From Mallotus nudiflorus (lineage: Eukaryota > Streptophyta > Magnoliopsida > Malpighiales > Euphorbiaceae), in contig CANTUR010000649.1 of the NCBI GenBank assembly GCA_947683625.1, positions 62,001 to 126,000 on the forward strand: a DNA stretch of 64,000 nucleotides, given 5' to 3'. This document shows, piece by piece, positions 1-12,770 of this stretch. Position 1 is the stretch's first letter. Each line of letters begins with the position of its first letter. The notes under the pieces were generated by a model. The model saw nothing but the letters and a program-made list of their open reading frames with translations, was not told the origin of the DNA and did no database searches. Made by a program: the position numbers and the translations under genes.

Positions 1-126
1 TACTTGTACACACTTCACACACTAAATAATTTCACAACCACTCATTTATATATTCAAGACACAAGACACTCACACTTGCCCTTGGCTCACACAAAACACA
101 TACTTACACAACACACACTTTTTGGA

Positions 127-304
127 CAATGATACATGTATCACCTTGCTACATGAATAGTATTGTCACAAACACTGAAAGACAAATTTTTTTGAATAAA
201 ATGAAATGTTTGCCCCTATATACATGGGGGTCATTAATTGAAAAGTAATTTCCCTCTTTGTGACAAAACTATTCATGTAGCAAGTAGCTACATAAAACAT
301 TATC
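127..304. repeat. MITE-like short inverted-repeat element
   Basis: Both ends carry the same sequence in opposite orientation. TTGCTACATGAATAG with an adjacent TTGTCACAAA occurs near 147-173, and its reverse complement occurs near 258-285. The homology continues outward to about 127 and 304. The unit is about 180 bp, AT-rich and has no coding capacity, which fits a MITE. I could not fix a target duplication, so the transposon superfamily is open. The flanks (1-126 and 305-426) are CA-rich or AT-rich sequence with nothing recognisable. Confidence 0.6.
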
Positions 305-431
305 TTTTTTTTATTCTCACATAACTCTCACACACTCACTATCACATCCATGTCAAAATAATAAAAATAATAATAAATTTTATTTTATCATATAAATAAT
401 AAATTGAAATTTAAAATATGTATATATTTAT

Positions 432-3400
432 TGTTATGATCTGAAATTTTTATATAAATTATAAAATTAAATTATGAGATATGCAATATTAATAAATATT
501 TTTATTAATAAATATTTTAATATTTTAATTTTATTATTATTCTAATTATTTATTTTAGTAGATTCTAGCATTTGGTTATTAATAAGATTAAATTTTATTT
601 TGAAAGTTATTATTTATTTTATTATTAATTAGTAATTATTGTTAAATTAAAAATTTAAGTTAAATTTTATTGTTATATTATTTAGTATTATTACTATTAA
701 TTGTGTAATTTATTTAATTGTATACTTATATATGTGGGTAGAGATTTAATTTGGGAATTTAAATATTATATAATATCATTATATTACTATTATTATTATT
801 ATTATTATTAAAAAGGACAAAAGTTAAAAAGTGTGAGGCATCAGTACATATCCATCTTCCCACCATTTCATCATTTTCTTCTTTTTTTTTTTCCCATGCA
901 TCTTCATCTTATTCATCTTCTTGCTCCATCTGTCAACCAAACCAGCACCACACCACCAACCCAATATTACTGGACCGCCACCAATAGCAGTAGCGGTGGC
1001 AGTAGCGGTAGGAGTGGAGAATAACATTGCATGAATAGTGTAGTCCAGTCACCGGTGAGGAAACTAGTCAAGCTTGGGCTCGTTTCAAAACTCACACTAT
1101 GAGATTCGATAATATATAGTTAGTTTCAATTGGATCGATCGGTAAGGACTCCGAAAAATCGCTTTTATATTTATGTTAATATGTTTAATTTGATTTTTTT
1201 TATTGAAATTAATTTTATTTTGGTGATTTATTAGTAATTATTATTATTTTTGGAATTATTGTTGGAATTAGTTCTTGGTTGAGTAATATTGTAATATCCC
1301 GAGTTTTTAGATAATTTTAAATTGCATCGAGATATGCAGTGTTAATAATTTTCATATATATTTTTGATTATTTAATTAGTTTAATATTTATTAAAGTCAT
1401 TTTTAATTATTTTTAAGTCCTTTACGTAAAATTTTTCCGAAAGTTTTATTTTCAGGAAAATTAAGATGTAAACAAATAAATATTAATTATTTTAAGTGGT
1501 TTTGTAAATTTGCATGAGTCCATGCATGATTTTTAAGTGTCGAATAAAACCTATACGTATACATGCATTTAAATTAAAATTAGGGCTTATTTTAGTTAAA
1601 TTAAATTATATATATAGTTTTAATAATGATTAAGTGTGTATATATGTATATGTGTGTATATATATTATTAAAATATGTGTGTGGTACATATTTATTGTGC
1701 GTATAATATTATATATTAAAATAATATAAAGTATAGATACATATAATATATTTACTTAATATAAAGTTCATCAAAATTACAAGTGTGCCATTATCCCCTT
1801 CCTCTCTTCCTCGATGCCTCACCCATTCTCATCATTGCGCAATCCCGACCCCCTCTATTCAGTGTGCTTTCCGGCGTGCTGCCGCCTTCTCCAGCTGCTC
1901 CGCCACCTCCCACTGTCTTCTCCGGCGACATTACACTCTGGTTTGGCCGGAATGGCCGAAACTTCTCTCTTCGCCGTTCACCAACTTCCCGGCCACCAAA
2001 TCTAGTGATTCCAGTGCCGTTGAAGTCACTAGACTCCATAGAAGACTATTCCAAGCTTCCTTTTAACTTAAATCTCATTTTGATAAGGTTTTGAGCTTGA
2101 TTTTAATTTCGGCCATTTTTGTTTCTCAATTTTTTTAACTTCAATATTAATGATTCAAGCTTAATTCCTTTACAAAAGTTTCTTTTTCTATCTCAATCTA
2201 TATGTGGTAATTTTTTTGGAATTATTTTGATTTTTGTGAATTTTTTATTATTTTCTTTAATATTTTCTAATTTTCGTAAATTAATTAATTAAATTATGAA
2301 ATTGTAATTTATGGTGTTTATAGGTGTTAAAATGCATTTTATAAATTTATTTGTAATTTTTATGATTTTTATATAATTATTATGAATTTATTTAGCTTAT
2401 GTGATTTTTAGAAAATTAGGTTAATTATGTGTTTTATTGAAATTAATTGGTTAATTCAGTATATTTATTCATATTATTTAATTATGTTGAGAAATTAATT
2501 TTTGAGTAATTATACTATTTTTAGTGAATTTTTGTATAATTATAGTGAATTATGTGAATTTATATATATATAGGTGTATTTTGGTAATTTGGTACTAAAT
2601 TGGTAAAAAATTAAATTAAATTGGTTTTAATAATTATTTGAGGTATAAAAATGATTTTTACAAATTATTTAGTATTTTTAACTAATTAAAACTATTTTTC
2701 ATAAATTATTTTCAAATTATATATAATATACTATTTTTCTAAATAAATGAGTTTTTATCGGTTTTTAATATGTTTTAGGGTTAATTGTGTAATTTGGAGT
2801 TTTAAAATGTATTTTGGTCAATATTTATGAATTTATCGGGAATTACGGATTTTTAATAATATTTTATTAAAATTAGGGTTTTTATGTATTTATTGGTTAA
2901 ATAATTATTTTCAGTGTTTTAAACACCTAGTTTGCTATACTTTGTTATGTAAAGGGCATTTTTGATATTTCTGAAATTTTCATGTATTCTGTGTTTATCT
3001 TGTGAATTGTGAACCTCAGTCGGTGGAATTGTAGTTTGGGAATCTGACCGAGGGGTTGTGAGACTGTTTTTACTTGAAGTGTGTCTTCTTACAGGACCGG
3101 CTCTACCTATTTGAGTAGAGAGATGTCCATTTTACAGAGGAGGTTCTGTCGAATTTTCTGTAGGATTCTCGTAAAACATGATATCCGATTGAATTCCTAT
3201 TTTGATTATGTGTTCAGTATTTCTAGATCGAGTTTCTAGAATTACGTTAGATTTATTTTGATTTCGTATTGTCGTTTGTTTGTTTAGTTGCGTCGAGACT
3301 GAGGTCTAGTGGACCAACCCTGTCGGACCGATCTCGAGGAGCGCAATAACTATGAGTTGTTATTCTATATATACTTGTATTAGGGTTGCATGTTTTAGAA

Positions 3401-6101
3401 ATGTATGATTTATTTTATAAATTATGCATAAATGGGTTAATTATTGCTTAGGTTTATTTTGGTATATTATTGGTATATTTTAAATTATATGCATGTTTTA
3501 TTAATGAATTATTCTTAAAATATTTTTAAGTATATTTATAGTTTATTGTATAATTAAATTGAATTTATTTGACATATATATACTCGAAATATACTTGATT
3601 TTTGGTATATTTCTAGTATATATATGGTTTATATTGTTATTTTAATTAATGTCATGCATCATTTATTTTATGAATGTATGAATTTATTTTTAAATGAAGG
3701 ATATCAATAGAACGCGCTATCTAGTGGGCAACACTAGGATCGAGTACGTACCGGTACGACGAAAAAATTTAGGTTAAATTAATAACCTATTTGTGGATAT
3801 TGATTGGATTGATTTTTATGATGTGAGATGTGATTTGAGAGTGTGATTGCTGGAGCTCGATTGACCAAGGTCTCGGGGCCAATCACACTAACAGTCAGAC
3901 TGCTGGAGCTCGATTGACTTAGTGTCTCGGAGCCAGTCTACTGTCCAAATGGAACAAGTGAATTTATTTGGAGTAAGTGAGCCTGTATGGCTAGAGTGTT
4001 GTCTAACACTATTTGAGGTTGCGATCATTTAGGGTGCGATTTGATCTTTCATAATCGGATATTATTTCCAATATTTATATAAAATTATTTTGCTGCATCT
4101 GTGTGTTTTGACTGTATATGTATTTATTATATATATACTATTGAATGTGTGTATTTGTCATTTAGTATGCATGTATATATATTATAACAATTCACTCAGT
4201 GAGGTCTGACTCCCCGTTGTTGACTATTTTTCAGGAGAGTCTTCGTCTTCAGACCTCAGTAGCAGACCCTTACGCTGGATTTCTTCTGCCCTAGCTTTAC
4301 TATGTAATCTGCTCACTTGATGTTATTTTATAATCTAGACACTGTAGTAGTTATAGTTAGTTGTGATACTTATGTATTATGTTTGTATGAAATATGTATT
4401 TTTATGATTTGAACTGAGATTGTATTAAAAGATTATCTATATTTATAAGAGATGGATTTGTATTATCAAATATATTGGCGGATTATTATTATATTTTATT
4501 TATGAGTTTTATATGTGTTGCAAGTTATTTTATTTATGTTATTATTATTATTGCATGTTTTTATTTATTTTAAGGCTTGCTACGGGTTCCAAATCGAAAA
4601 AATTCTCATTCCCTAGCACCGGTCATAGCCCCTGTTTTGGGTCATGATAAATATTTTGTAGTTCAAAGGTCTAACCCGAGGTTTGGTGATATGGATAATT
4701 TAGAAGTGAATTTTTCTATGCAGGATTGACTCTACTTTTAGTAGAGAGACGTCCTTTTTACAGAAGAAACTCTACCGAATTTTAGGTAGATTTCTCATAA
4801 ACGTGACAACTGATCCAAGTCTAATTTTGAAAATTTGCCCGAGTCATGTTTAGATTGAGTCATTCTTAGAATTCTAGAATTATTAAATTATGAATTTATT
4901 TCTAATAAGTATTATTATTATTATTTTCTTTGTTGTGTCAAGACCGAGGCCTTTAGGACCAGGCCAGTTGGGTTACTCTCGTGGAACACACTCAACCTGT
5001 GAGTTATCATTATATATATACATTGCACATAGAATAAATATTTGTGAGTATCCATATTTTAATAATGTAAATATAAGTATGATTTATTTTATTAATTGTT
5101 TATATTTATGTTTTAGTATATAATTGATATATATTTGGTATATATTTTATATATTGCCTTGAAAATTGATTCTACAATATTTAAATTATGCATTTTATTA
5201 TTGTTAATAATTATAAGTATGATTTGGATGATAGTTGTAAAACATGCCATTTAGTAGGCTACGCTAGAACTATTATGGGACAATATAATAGATTTTAGGT
5301 TGAAAATTTAATTATTTGATTATGAAATTAAATATTGAGATTAATGGTTAATAGAATGGGTGGTTGCAGATCCTCTGTTGATCTAGTGTACTCGGGGTCA
5401 GTTATACCAATATTGAGATTACGGATCCTCGGTTGACCTAGTGTACTTTGTGCCAGTATATTATCTTGAGTTGGATAAATAAATATTTGAAGTTATGGAT
5501 AAGTCAGTTGGCTATTGGTTATGTGATCGCAGTTTCAGACTATTTAGGGTTATGCTTTGATCCTCCACCTAAAAATTTTTCTATATTTATTATTACATTG
5601 AAAAAGTATTTTTGGTATGTGTATGAACTGCATGTATATCATATTATATAAATATGAATATAATATTACAATGATGCATGAATGTCTGTATTTTATAGTG
5701 CATATATATATAATAATAATTCATTCAGTGAGGTTTGACCCCCTCAATATTTTTTTAGGTTATTCTACTTCATTAGACCTCAGTATTATACCCCTTCACT
5801 GGTCTTTTTAGCTCTGGCTATTTTATGTAATTTTTATATCTAAACTTTTATTTGTACTCTAGCAGCTGCAGTAGTAATATTTGAGTGATATAGTGTTTAA
5901 TATTGTTTTATAATAGAGATTTGTATTTGAAGAATTATATATGTTATATTTTAACATATGCTATGAGAATTCCTTTAATATTATTTTAAGTTTTAAATTT
6001 TTTGATATTCTTATTTTATTTTAAAGCTTACTACGGGTTTTAATTCGAAAGAATTCTCGTTTCCTAACGTCGGTCATGATTCTCCGGTTTGGGTCATGAC
6101 A
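432..6101 (+). mobile_element. Outer solo LTR, interrupted by a younger LTR of the same family
   Basis: The element starts with TGTTATGATC and ends with GGGTCATGACA, so the ends form an imperfect short inverted repeat as in LTRs. TTTAT lies directly before it (427-431) and directly after it (6102-6106), a 5-bp target duplication. Bases 1290-4654 are a later insertion. When they are removed, 1289 joins 4655 and the sequence across the joint aligns without a gap to the copy at 12322-15381 (TTGGTTG, then TTTGTA-TTCA, then TCTAACC). The remaining LTR is about 2.3 kb. It has a CT-rich block at 845-990, and short conserved blocks at about 4727-4800 and 4940-5000. No protein-coding interior or second LTR is present, so it is read as a solo LTR. 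Orientation is inferred from the TATA box in the third copy. Confidence 0.8.
1290..4649 (+). mobile_element. Inner solo LTR (3.36 kb) inserted in the outer LTR
   Basis: It starts TGTAATATCCC and ends GGGTCATGATA, with the terminal CA mutated to TA. It is flanked by AATAT at 1285-1289 and 4650-4654. It shares blocks in the same order with the outer LTR and with the copy at 12322: a C-rich 5'-leader-like block (1790-2060), a block with CTCTAC and a GTCCATTTTACAGA-type motif (3098-3180), a GAGACTGAGGTC-type block (3290-3350), CACTCAGTGAGGTCTGA (4193-4210) and a CTACGGG block (4575-4650). The open frames in 1783-2094 overlap each other in several phases and match nothing known to me; they are probably leader sequence rather than genes. 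Being less degraded at its ends than the outer copy, it is the younger insertion. Confidence 0.8.
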
Positions 6102-6418
6102 TTTATATATTGGAGACTAGAAGTAGAGTGGGATCAAAATGTCATAAAAGTTTAGTTTGATTTAGGACTTTAATTGTAAGTAAAGAAAAATTTGAGGATT
6201 AAAGTGAAGAAAAGGGACAATGGAGCAGGTGTCATTTTTTTTTTTAGAGGTTAAAGTGTGATTCTATAATTTTCTTTAGAGAATATCTTCTCCACTTCTC
6301 CTTATCCTAATAGTTCTTTCTCTTTTTTTTATGGTGAAAACACAAGGCTAACAGCCCGAAACAAACAAAGCTAGCAACAACTAAAGGAAGCTAAATGAGA
6401 GCAATCAAGAGACAATAG

Positions 6419-9400
6419 TCATTGAATAATAACCAACGGGGAGTTTAGGGTAACTAAGTTTATAGAGTTAGATTTGGCACCCTTTTGGGCAAGAAAAGCT
6501 ACGCAGGGGTTAGAGTCTCTCCTTATAAAGATGCAACGGACATCCCAACCTCCATTCATTAACCACCTAATAGCGTTGACTAGGTTGCTGCTATTGCCAA
6601 AAACCTTATTCACACCGTTAATAGCCTCCATTTCCAAGAGAGAGTCAGTCTCAATAACCATACGAAGGAAGCTTCTATACTGAGCAATTCTCAAACCAAT
6701 AAGAATACCCCATAGTTCAACCTCAAGCGATGTATAAATACCACAACCCTGAACAAAACTAAGGAGCCACTCATCCATATGGTTACAGAATAGACCTCCA
6801 GCACCAGCTTTCAAAGTTTGAGGGAAGCAACTACCATCAGTATTAAGTTTAACAATACCAATATTAAGCAATTTCCAGCATATGGACTGGTGAGGGGAAG
6901 AATTCGAAAGGGATAAGTTATAACAGCTAGAAACAGTATTAAAGATTTCCTAATAGTGGAGTTGAATGTTAGAAGGAGTTGAATGTTAGAAAGAGTTGAA
7001 ACCAAAGTCATGACTTGATTATTAAAAACAAATTGGTTCCTCCATTGCCAAATGAGCCGAAGAGAAACTCCAAAAATAAGACTCCACTCTATTCCATTCT
7101 CTAAAATGACTCTTGAACTAATGTTCACATGAATCCAATGCAACATCCAAATTAAAGAAATTTGAGTTCCAATTCTCTGCATAGAGCCCTTGCCAGATCC
7201 TTGAGACTAAAGGATAATCTCTCAAAGCATGAATCACTAACTCATCATCTAGGCCACACTTGGGACAAATAGGCGACGACAAGACCTTCCTCTTATAGCT
7301 CCTGAGACTAGTAGGAATTCTCTCTCTACTAACCAACCATAGAAATGAATGGATTCGCTAGGGGCCTTTCCATTTCCAGATTTTCAACCATAGAGGATTA
7401 GGAGGAGTTGAATCATTAACACCAATAGCTTCATAAGCATATTTGGATGTGAATCTACCAGAGGGATAGAAGTTTCAACATATGCTATTAGGAGCATTCT
7501 CAATAGAAGGTGGCACGGTAGATGCTGGTCGAAGGAGAGCATAATGGAGAAGCAAATTATTCAGGGATGGCCAACACCATTGACCATTGATATTAATATA
7601 TGAGGCCACTGAGTGAAGTCTTTCAACCTAGGGAATATCTCGAAGAGCTATGAAAGCAAGAGGATCAATGCCCTTTAGCCACTGATCCTCCCAAAAGTTA
7701 ATATTATTGCCATTCTCCATATTCCATGAAATGCTGTTAAGCACAGTATCCCAGATAAAACACAAGCCTCTCCAGACACTGGAGCAACCATTGATAGCCT
7801 TTAACTGACTAGTAATCATACTAGCTTTAACATACTTGCTTGTCATAACTTGAACCCACAGAGCCTCCGGGTTTGAAAGGAAGTGCCGCCCAAGTTTCAT
7901 CAGCAGGAATTTATTCATGTCTTCAGCTTTTTTGAGACCAAGCCCTCAATTACATTTAGGCTTACACAGCTCATCCCAATTGACTAAATGCATTTTCCAA
8001 TCTTCTGCCGACGAACCCCAAACAAAATCTCTGACCACTTTATCAATCTCCTTACAAGTGATCATTTGGAATTTAGCTGATAACATAGGATGGATGGGCA
8101 TAGCTTTTAGCACTAAATTTGCAAGCGTGATACGGCCTACCATAGATAAGTTTTTTGCTTTCCACCCCGAAAGCTTAGCTTTTATCTTATCGATTGTATT
8201 CTTAATGGTTAATTTACCCACCCTACCTTGGATAATGTTTGCACCCAAATAACATCTCTTCAGTTCTAGAGAAACCCAACTTGCCACAAATATCTGAAGC
8301 AATAGAATTATTGAATTTCTTAGAAAAGAAGATTTTGGTTTTCTCCCCATTAACCTTTTTTCCTGAAGAAACATAGAAATCATCAAGGCATTTTTGAATA
8401 ACTGAAGCTTGCTCAATAGACGCTTCAGAGAATAGCAATAATTCATCGGCAAAAAAGAGATGGGAAAGCAACAGACACTCTTTGTTGAGATGAATCAGAT
8501 TCCAGCTGCCATTCCTGACTAAAGAATTAATAAAATGAGATAGACGCTCTATACAAATGACAAAAATGTAAGGCGATATTGAATCCCCTTGTCTGATGCC
8601 TCGAGAAGGAGTAAAAGTGTCAGTTTTTTCTCCATTCAACACAACACTCATGCTAGCTGTTGAAATACATGTCATTATTTTTGCAACCAACTCAGCCCAA
8701 AATCCACACACTTGAAGAGACTCTTCAATAAAATCCCATCTGACTCGATCATAAGCTTTTTCAAGATCGACTTTGATGACCACAACACCTCTTTTCCGAT
8801 GCCATCTTCTTATAGAATTTACAACCACTTGAAAAACTATCACATTGTCTGTTATCTGTCTACCAGGGACAAAATTGCTTTGGGTTTGGCTAATGATCTT
8901 ATCCATAAATGGTTTAATCTTATTAGCAATAATCCTCGTAATTACCTTATAGGCCACGTTACAAAGACAAATAGGTCTTAATTGCAGCATGGAGGACGGG
9001 CTAGGAACTTTCGGGATTGGAATGATATAGGTTTCATTTAACCTGACGTCAAAAATTCCACCTCCAAAGAAATTGTTTACCATGTTAAAAAGACTATCTC
9101 CCACCAAATGCCACTGGCTCTGAAAAAAGACTGGTTGAAGGCCATCCGGACCCGGAGCCTTGTAAGGGCACATCTCAAAAATTGCTTTTCTATCATCCTC
9201 CTTATTCACATCAATGATCATATTAGTCGTATCAGTAGTAGACATGACTGGAAAAAGATTCGGCCAAGGATGAGAGTCTGCTGTGTCCCCCTCTTTGGAA
9301 TACAGTTTAGCATAGAAGTTAAGCGCATGCTGCTTGATTGCCTCAGAATCCGAAACCCATTGGCCCTCTATTATCAAATTCTCAAGTTTATTGTACTTCC

Positions 9401-10458
9401 GCTTTACAATGGTGGATGTGTGAAAATACGAGGTATTTTTATCACCAAATTGCAGCCATCTTTGGCGAGATTTTTAGAACCACATGATTTCCCCTTGAAG
9501 AAGCACCTGCTCATATTCCATAGCCAAAGTATCTCTAGTGAGCTTCAACTTATCTAAATATCGATGGTCAAGGATCATGTCAACAGTTTGAATCCGAGAT
9601 AAGATCCTGCTTTTTCTTTGAAAGATATTGCCAAAAACTTCTTTGTTCCACTGTTTTATTTGTTGCATAAAATCACTAGAGGTATCTACAAAATTACCTT
9701 TCCAACACCAATGATCTTTAACACATTGTTTAAACCCAGGATGAGTTAACCAAGCTGCTTGGAAATGGAAAGGTCTAGTTTTGGGAGGAGGAGGAGGCAA
9801 CCCAAACAAATTAAGAAGAACAGGCCTATGATCTGATTTAATTTTTGGGAGGTGCCGAAGGACTGCTTCTGTATAGGTCAATCGCCCAGAAGAAGAGACT
9901 AGAGACCTATCCAACCGCTCCTTAATGCCACTACGCTCCCAAGTGAACATCGGAACAAGAAAACCCACATCAATCAGCTCACAACAATTAATCTATGGCA
10001 ACAAGAAAAAGGAATATGGCTACTGCCCATCTTCTCTTCTTTTCCCAGATAGGCATTGAAATCTCCTATAAGCATCCAAGGAGAAGTAATATAAGAATTC
10101 AAGACCCGAAGATACCTCCAAAGGTTCTCTCTAATAGTAGCGGTAGGACTCCCATATACCGATGTACAATCAGACAACACACCCTTGTAACACAAACTAA
10201 AGTGTACAAATTGATGGTTATGATGAATGACGAAAAGAGTAACTTCGACATCATCGCACAAAACCCAAATGCCATCAGCAAAACCCTTAGCATCCTCTCT
10301 AAAGCTTTTATTGAAACCAAGACCCTTGATCATAGAATCTGCCCAAGAGCCACTAATCCTAGGCTCTAGAATAATACAAATAATGGAACGGTGAATTCTC
10401 ACCAAGTCCATGACAGCATTGCAAAAACGTTTACCCAGTTCCAGGAAAGAATTGACAT
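6419..10458 (-). pseudogene. LINE ORF2 (endonuclease, reverse transcriptase, RNase H), degenerate
   Basis: ORF2 makes the nicking and copying enzyme of the LINE. It starts at an ATG at 10458 (MSILSWN, the usual endonuclease start) and shifts frame almost at once. Endonuclease pieces lie at 9974-10411 (LEPRISG, GDFNAYL) and 9474-9968 (SDHRP). Reverse transcriptase occupies 8223-9377: APGPDG, NFVPGRQITDN, KVDLEKAYDRV and RQGDSISPYIF are all visible. The active-site FADD reads FADE, so one catalytic aspartate is lost. Its continuation is at 7628-8452 in two other frames. A Cys-rich zf-RVT-type piece (CPKCGLDDELV) is at 7118-7336, and RNase H at 6419-6871 (KLNTDGS, EVELWG, IETDS). At least five frame changes make it non-functional. 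The RNase H part is the longest clean stretch at the 3' end. Confidence 0.9.
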
Positions 10459-10501
10459 TAATAAAATAACAAAAATGGAAAGCAAAAACTCTGGGGCACT
10501 A

Positions 10502-10745
10502 TTAGCAAGTCGCTTGTAGCACCTCCACGTCAACCACCTCGTCACTGAGAACCATATTGGCTATAGGATAATTTACCTTTACGACATCAGAGTTGACGTT
10601 GACTCTAGAAGGATTCATAGCAACATCAGAGTTCTTTTTGTGTCTTCTGCTGGGAGCATTTTCATTTGTCGAAGGTTTGATTTTGGTAGAGTTGGTAGCA
10701 ATCTGAATTCTTTTTCTATTTAAGTTTGGAGGTTTTTTTGCCTGG
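10502..10745 (-). pseudogene. LINE ORF1, C-terminal remnant
   Basis: About 80 codons are open on the minus strand from the element's 5' end to a stop at 10502-10504, about 45 bp before the ORF2 start. The peptide is basic at first (NRKRIQI, SRRHKKNS) and ends acidic (SDEVVDVEVLQATC). Its position and length fit the tail of the LINE nucleic-acid-binding ORF1 product. The zinc-knuckle and RNA-binding parts would lie further 5' and are missing. The assignment rests on position rather than on recognised motifs. Confidence 0.6.
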
Positions 10746-10758
10746 ATAGTCCTTTCTC

Positions 10759-11041
10759 ATCATTCACTTACGTATAAAAAAATTAAAAAGAAAAAAAAAG
10801 AAATGGATGCACAAAAGAAACAAACAGAGAGAACGAGAGAAAGAGAGGGTAAGGACGCAGAGGGCTCCAGGTGATCTGTGGGTGAATGTTTTCTCCTTTT
10901 TGTTCGGTTCTGTTTTCTTCTTTAAAGTATATCTTCTTGCTGCTGCGTTAATTTCATTCTTAACGAAAAAAGAAAAAAACATTCAAAGCAGAGAAGTAGA
11001 TCGTGAGAGAGAGAGAGAGCAGTATTGGGCGATTGACCGGT
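10759..11041 (+). other. Candidate orphan 5'-UTR exon ending at a splice donor
   Basis: This stretch is purine-rich with GAGA runs (10830-10850 and 11005-11020). It is richer in G and C than its surroundings and contains no long reading frame. It ends at CGATTGACCG followed by GTGAGTG, a strong plant 5' splice site. The next about 350 bp are T-rich with TTTTTATTG and TTGTTC runs, typical of a first intron in a plant UTR. I find no downstream coding exon before the LTR at 12322 or after it. It may be the surviving 5' end of a gene whose body was lost or lies beyond the repeats. The LINE sits immediately upstream, in what would be the promoter. Confidence 0.35.
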
Positions 11042-12321
11042 GAGTGAACCCCCATTCTCTCGTCTTGTACCAATCTTAAGCTTGTTTCAGAATTCTCTTA
11101 GCTTGCTAAAATCTGGTTTTTATTGAATTTGAAATGCATTGTTCTTGGTATTGTTCTTCATTGTGAAATTTGATTTGTGGTTTAGTCTGAAAATTTATCT
11201 TCTGTTTTTGGTCCTGGCGAATTGTGGTTGTGGAGCCTCCCTTGAATCATGTCGTGTTGTTTTCTTTGAATTCTTATGAACTTCATTTCTTCATTTTCGT
11301 TAAGTTGCTTCTGTACAGCAATGAAATTGTGGTTGAATTTCATGAGTAGGGAATACAGAAGTAAAGTTTGAATGACTTAATAAAGGTTCCTTTTTTAAAC
11401 AAAAAAATATATATAGAAAGAAAATACATAACTTGCAATCTAAAGGTTCACTTGGTTCGTCCTTACCGAATCAAGAATAGCAGCTTAAAGGAAAACGAAT
11501 AGAGAAACCATATAAACTTATGCTTAGAGCTGTAATTCTCAGCAAATTGGTTACTTCTTTGGCGGTTGAGATTGAAACCCTATGGTGACCTGTGTAATAT
11601 GTTAATTTCGGTGATGTTCCCTTTATTTCCAATTGGTTTGTACTAGTGAATGTTTACCCTTTTTCTTACCATAATTATTTTGAAAATATTTCTTTAAGAT
11701 ACACTTAGAATAATCAAAAAATAAGAAGCCAAAGGACTGTTTTGCGATGTTTTGTTAATAGCCAAAATGAGTTCCAAATTGTTATTAACCTTGCTGAATG
11801 GTGGACACAGAGTTGAGAGATCTGCTGTCAAGTGAGGGTCAATATGGATGAAATTTTATTCTTGTACGTTGGATTTTGAGAACTAAATATGATCATTGAC
11901 AGTAGACCACTTTCATTAAGTAACACTTTGAACTTGATTCAAAACTTGAGAGTTTAGAGTATACATGTGTAATAAATACCCATGATGTTAGTAGTGCACA
12001 ATGCTCTACTTATTTAAGCTGTGTTCTACCACTTATTTATAATGAATTTAAGTTTATAACTAAACTTATATACATATGTACAAAAGTAAACAACTAGGAG
12101 AATTTAACCCCCAAGTGTACGATTGTGAGTTATATATATATAGTAATAATAATAAAGTAAATAATAAGAATAAGAATTTTGTACTTGTAGAGTGCTGGAA
12201 TTTATTATTAGACATTTGGTGTACAAGTATGCATATACATCCAAAGTTTGCAATGCTATATTACATTGCTGAGCCATGCCCTAGGGAAACCACAATCCAT
12301 AATAATAATAATAATTATTAT
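11042..12321. other. Intron-like T-rich DNA without recognisable genes
   Basis: The first 350 bp look like a plant first intron following the donor at 11041. The rest is unremarkable AT-rich sequence. The small open frame at 12076-12342 is low-complexity (runs of Asn and Tyr from AAT and TTA repeats) and is not supported as a gene. Confidence 0.4.
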
Positions 12322-12341
12322 TATTATGATCTTATATTTTA

Positions 12342-12345
<4 letters not shown>

Positions 12346-12374
<29 letters not shown>
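12346..12374. repeat. (TA)n microsatellite
   Basis: Uninterrupted TA dinucleotides lie near the left end of the third LTR copy. Confidence 0.85.
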
Positions 12375-12377
<3 letters not shown>

Positions 12378-12518
12378 AGTTATACATTGTTAATAAAATT
12401 TTAAATTTTATTTATACGTAATTAGTAATTGTGTATATTCTGCTTTTATTTTATTTTTTAAAAAATTTATTTATGCAAAATAATTTATTTGAAAATTTTA
12501 TTATTTAAAGATATTAAT

Positions 12519-12546
12519 ATTAATATTAATATTAATATTAATATTA

Positions 12547-12610
<64 letters not shown>
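12519..12610. repeat. (ATTAAT)n then (TTA)n microsatellite
   Basis: A short run of TTAATA hexamers is followed by about 20 TTA trinucleotides inside the third LTR copy. The other two copies lack it, so it expanded after insertion. Confidence 0.85.
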
Positions 12611-12755
12611 GCATGTATGTGTATCATGCATGGAATTTTTTTTATTGTTATTATTATAATTATTATTATTATTAATTGATATTATTTTATTATTAATACA
12701 TGTGTTGTGTGTGATATGTATATATATACATATGAATGTGTACTTGATAAGTAGT

Positions 12756-12770
12756 ATATATATATAAATA
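12756..12770 (+). promoter_or_regulatory. Likely LTR TATA box
   Basis: TATATATATAAATAG lies about 90 bp upstream of the C-rich leader-like block of the third LTR copy (12860 onward). That is the expected arrangement for the transcription start inside an LTR, and it sets the plus orientation used for the family. Confidence 0.45.

Larger units (their letters stand above)
6323..10745 (-). mobile_element. LINE (non-LTR retrotransposon), 5'-truncated, with target duplication
   Basis: The element reads right to left. Its poly-A tail is the T run at 6323-6330 on the plus strand. It is flanked by a 13-bp direct repeat, ATAGTTCTTTCTC at 6310-6322 and ATAGTCCTTTCTC at 10746-10758, with 12 of 13 bases identical. 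Inside are the tail of ORF1 and a complete but broken ORF2 encoding endonuclease, reverse transcriptase, a zinc-knuckle region and RNase H in the usual plant L1-type order. ORF1 is cut off at the 5' end, as expected from incomplete reverse transcription. At about 4.4 kb it lacks most of ORF1 and any 5' UTR. Confidence 0.9.

Noticed and set aside
824..1027. Overlapping small open frames on both strands near 830-1020
   Set aside because: They lie in the leader block of an LTR, overlap in opposite strands, and are low-complexity; no family resemblance.
1783..2094. 103-codon Pro-rich open frame
   Set aside because: Part of the inner solo LTR. Three further frames (two plus, one minus) are open over the same bases because of composition.
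9108..10369. Plus-strand proteins at 9108-9557 and 9995-10369
   Set aside because: Antisense to the LINE endonuclease and reverse-transcriptase reading frame.
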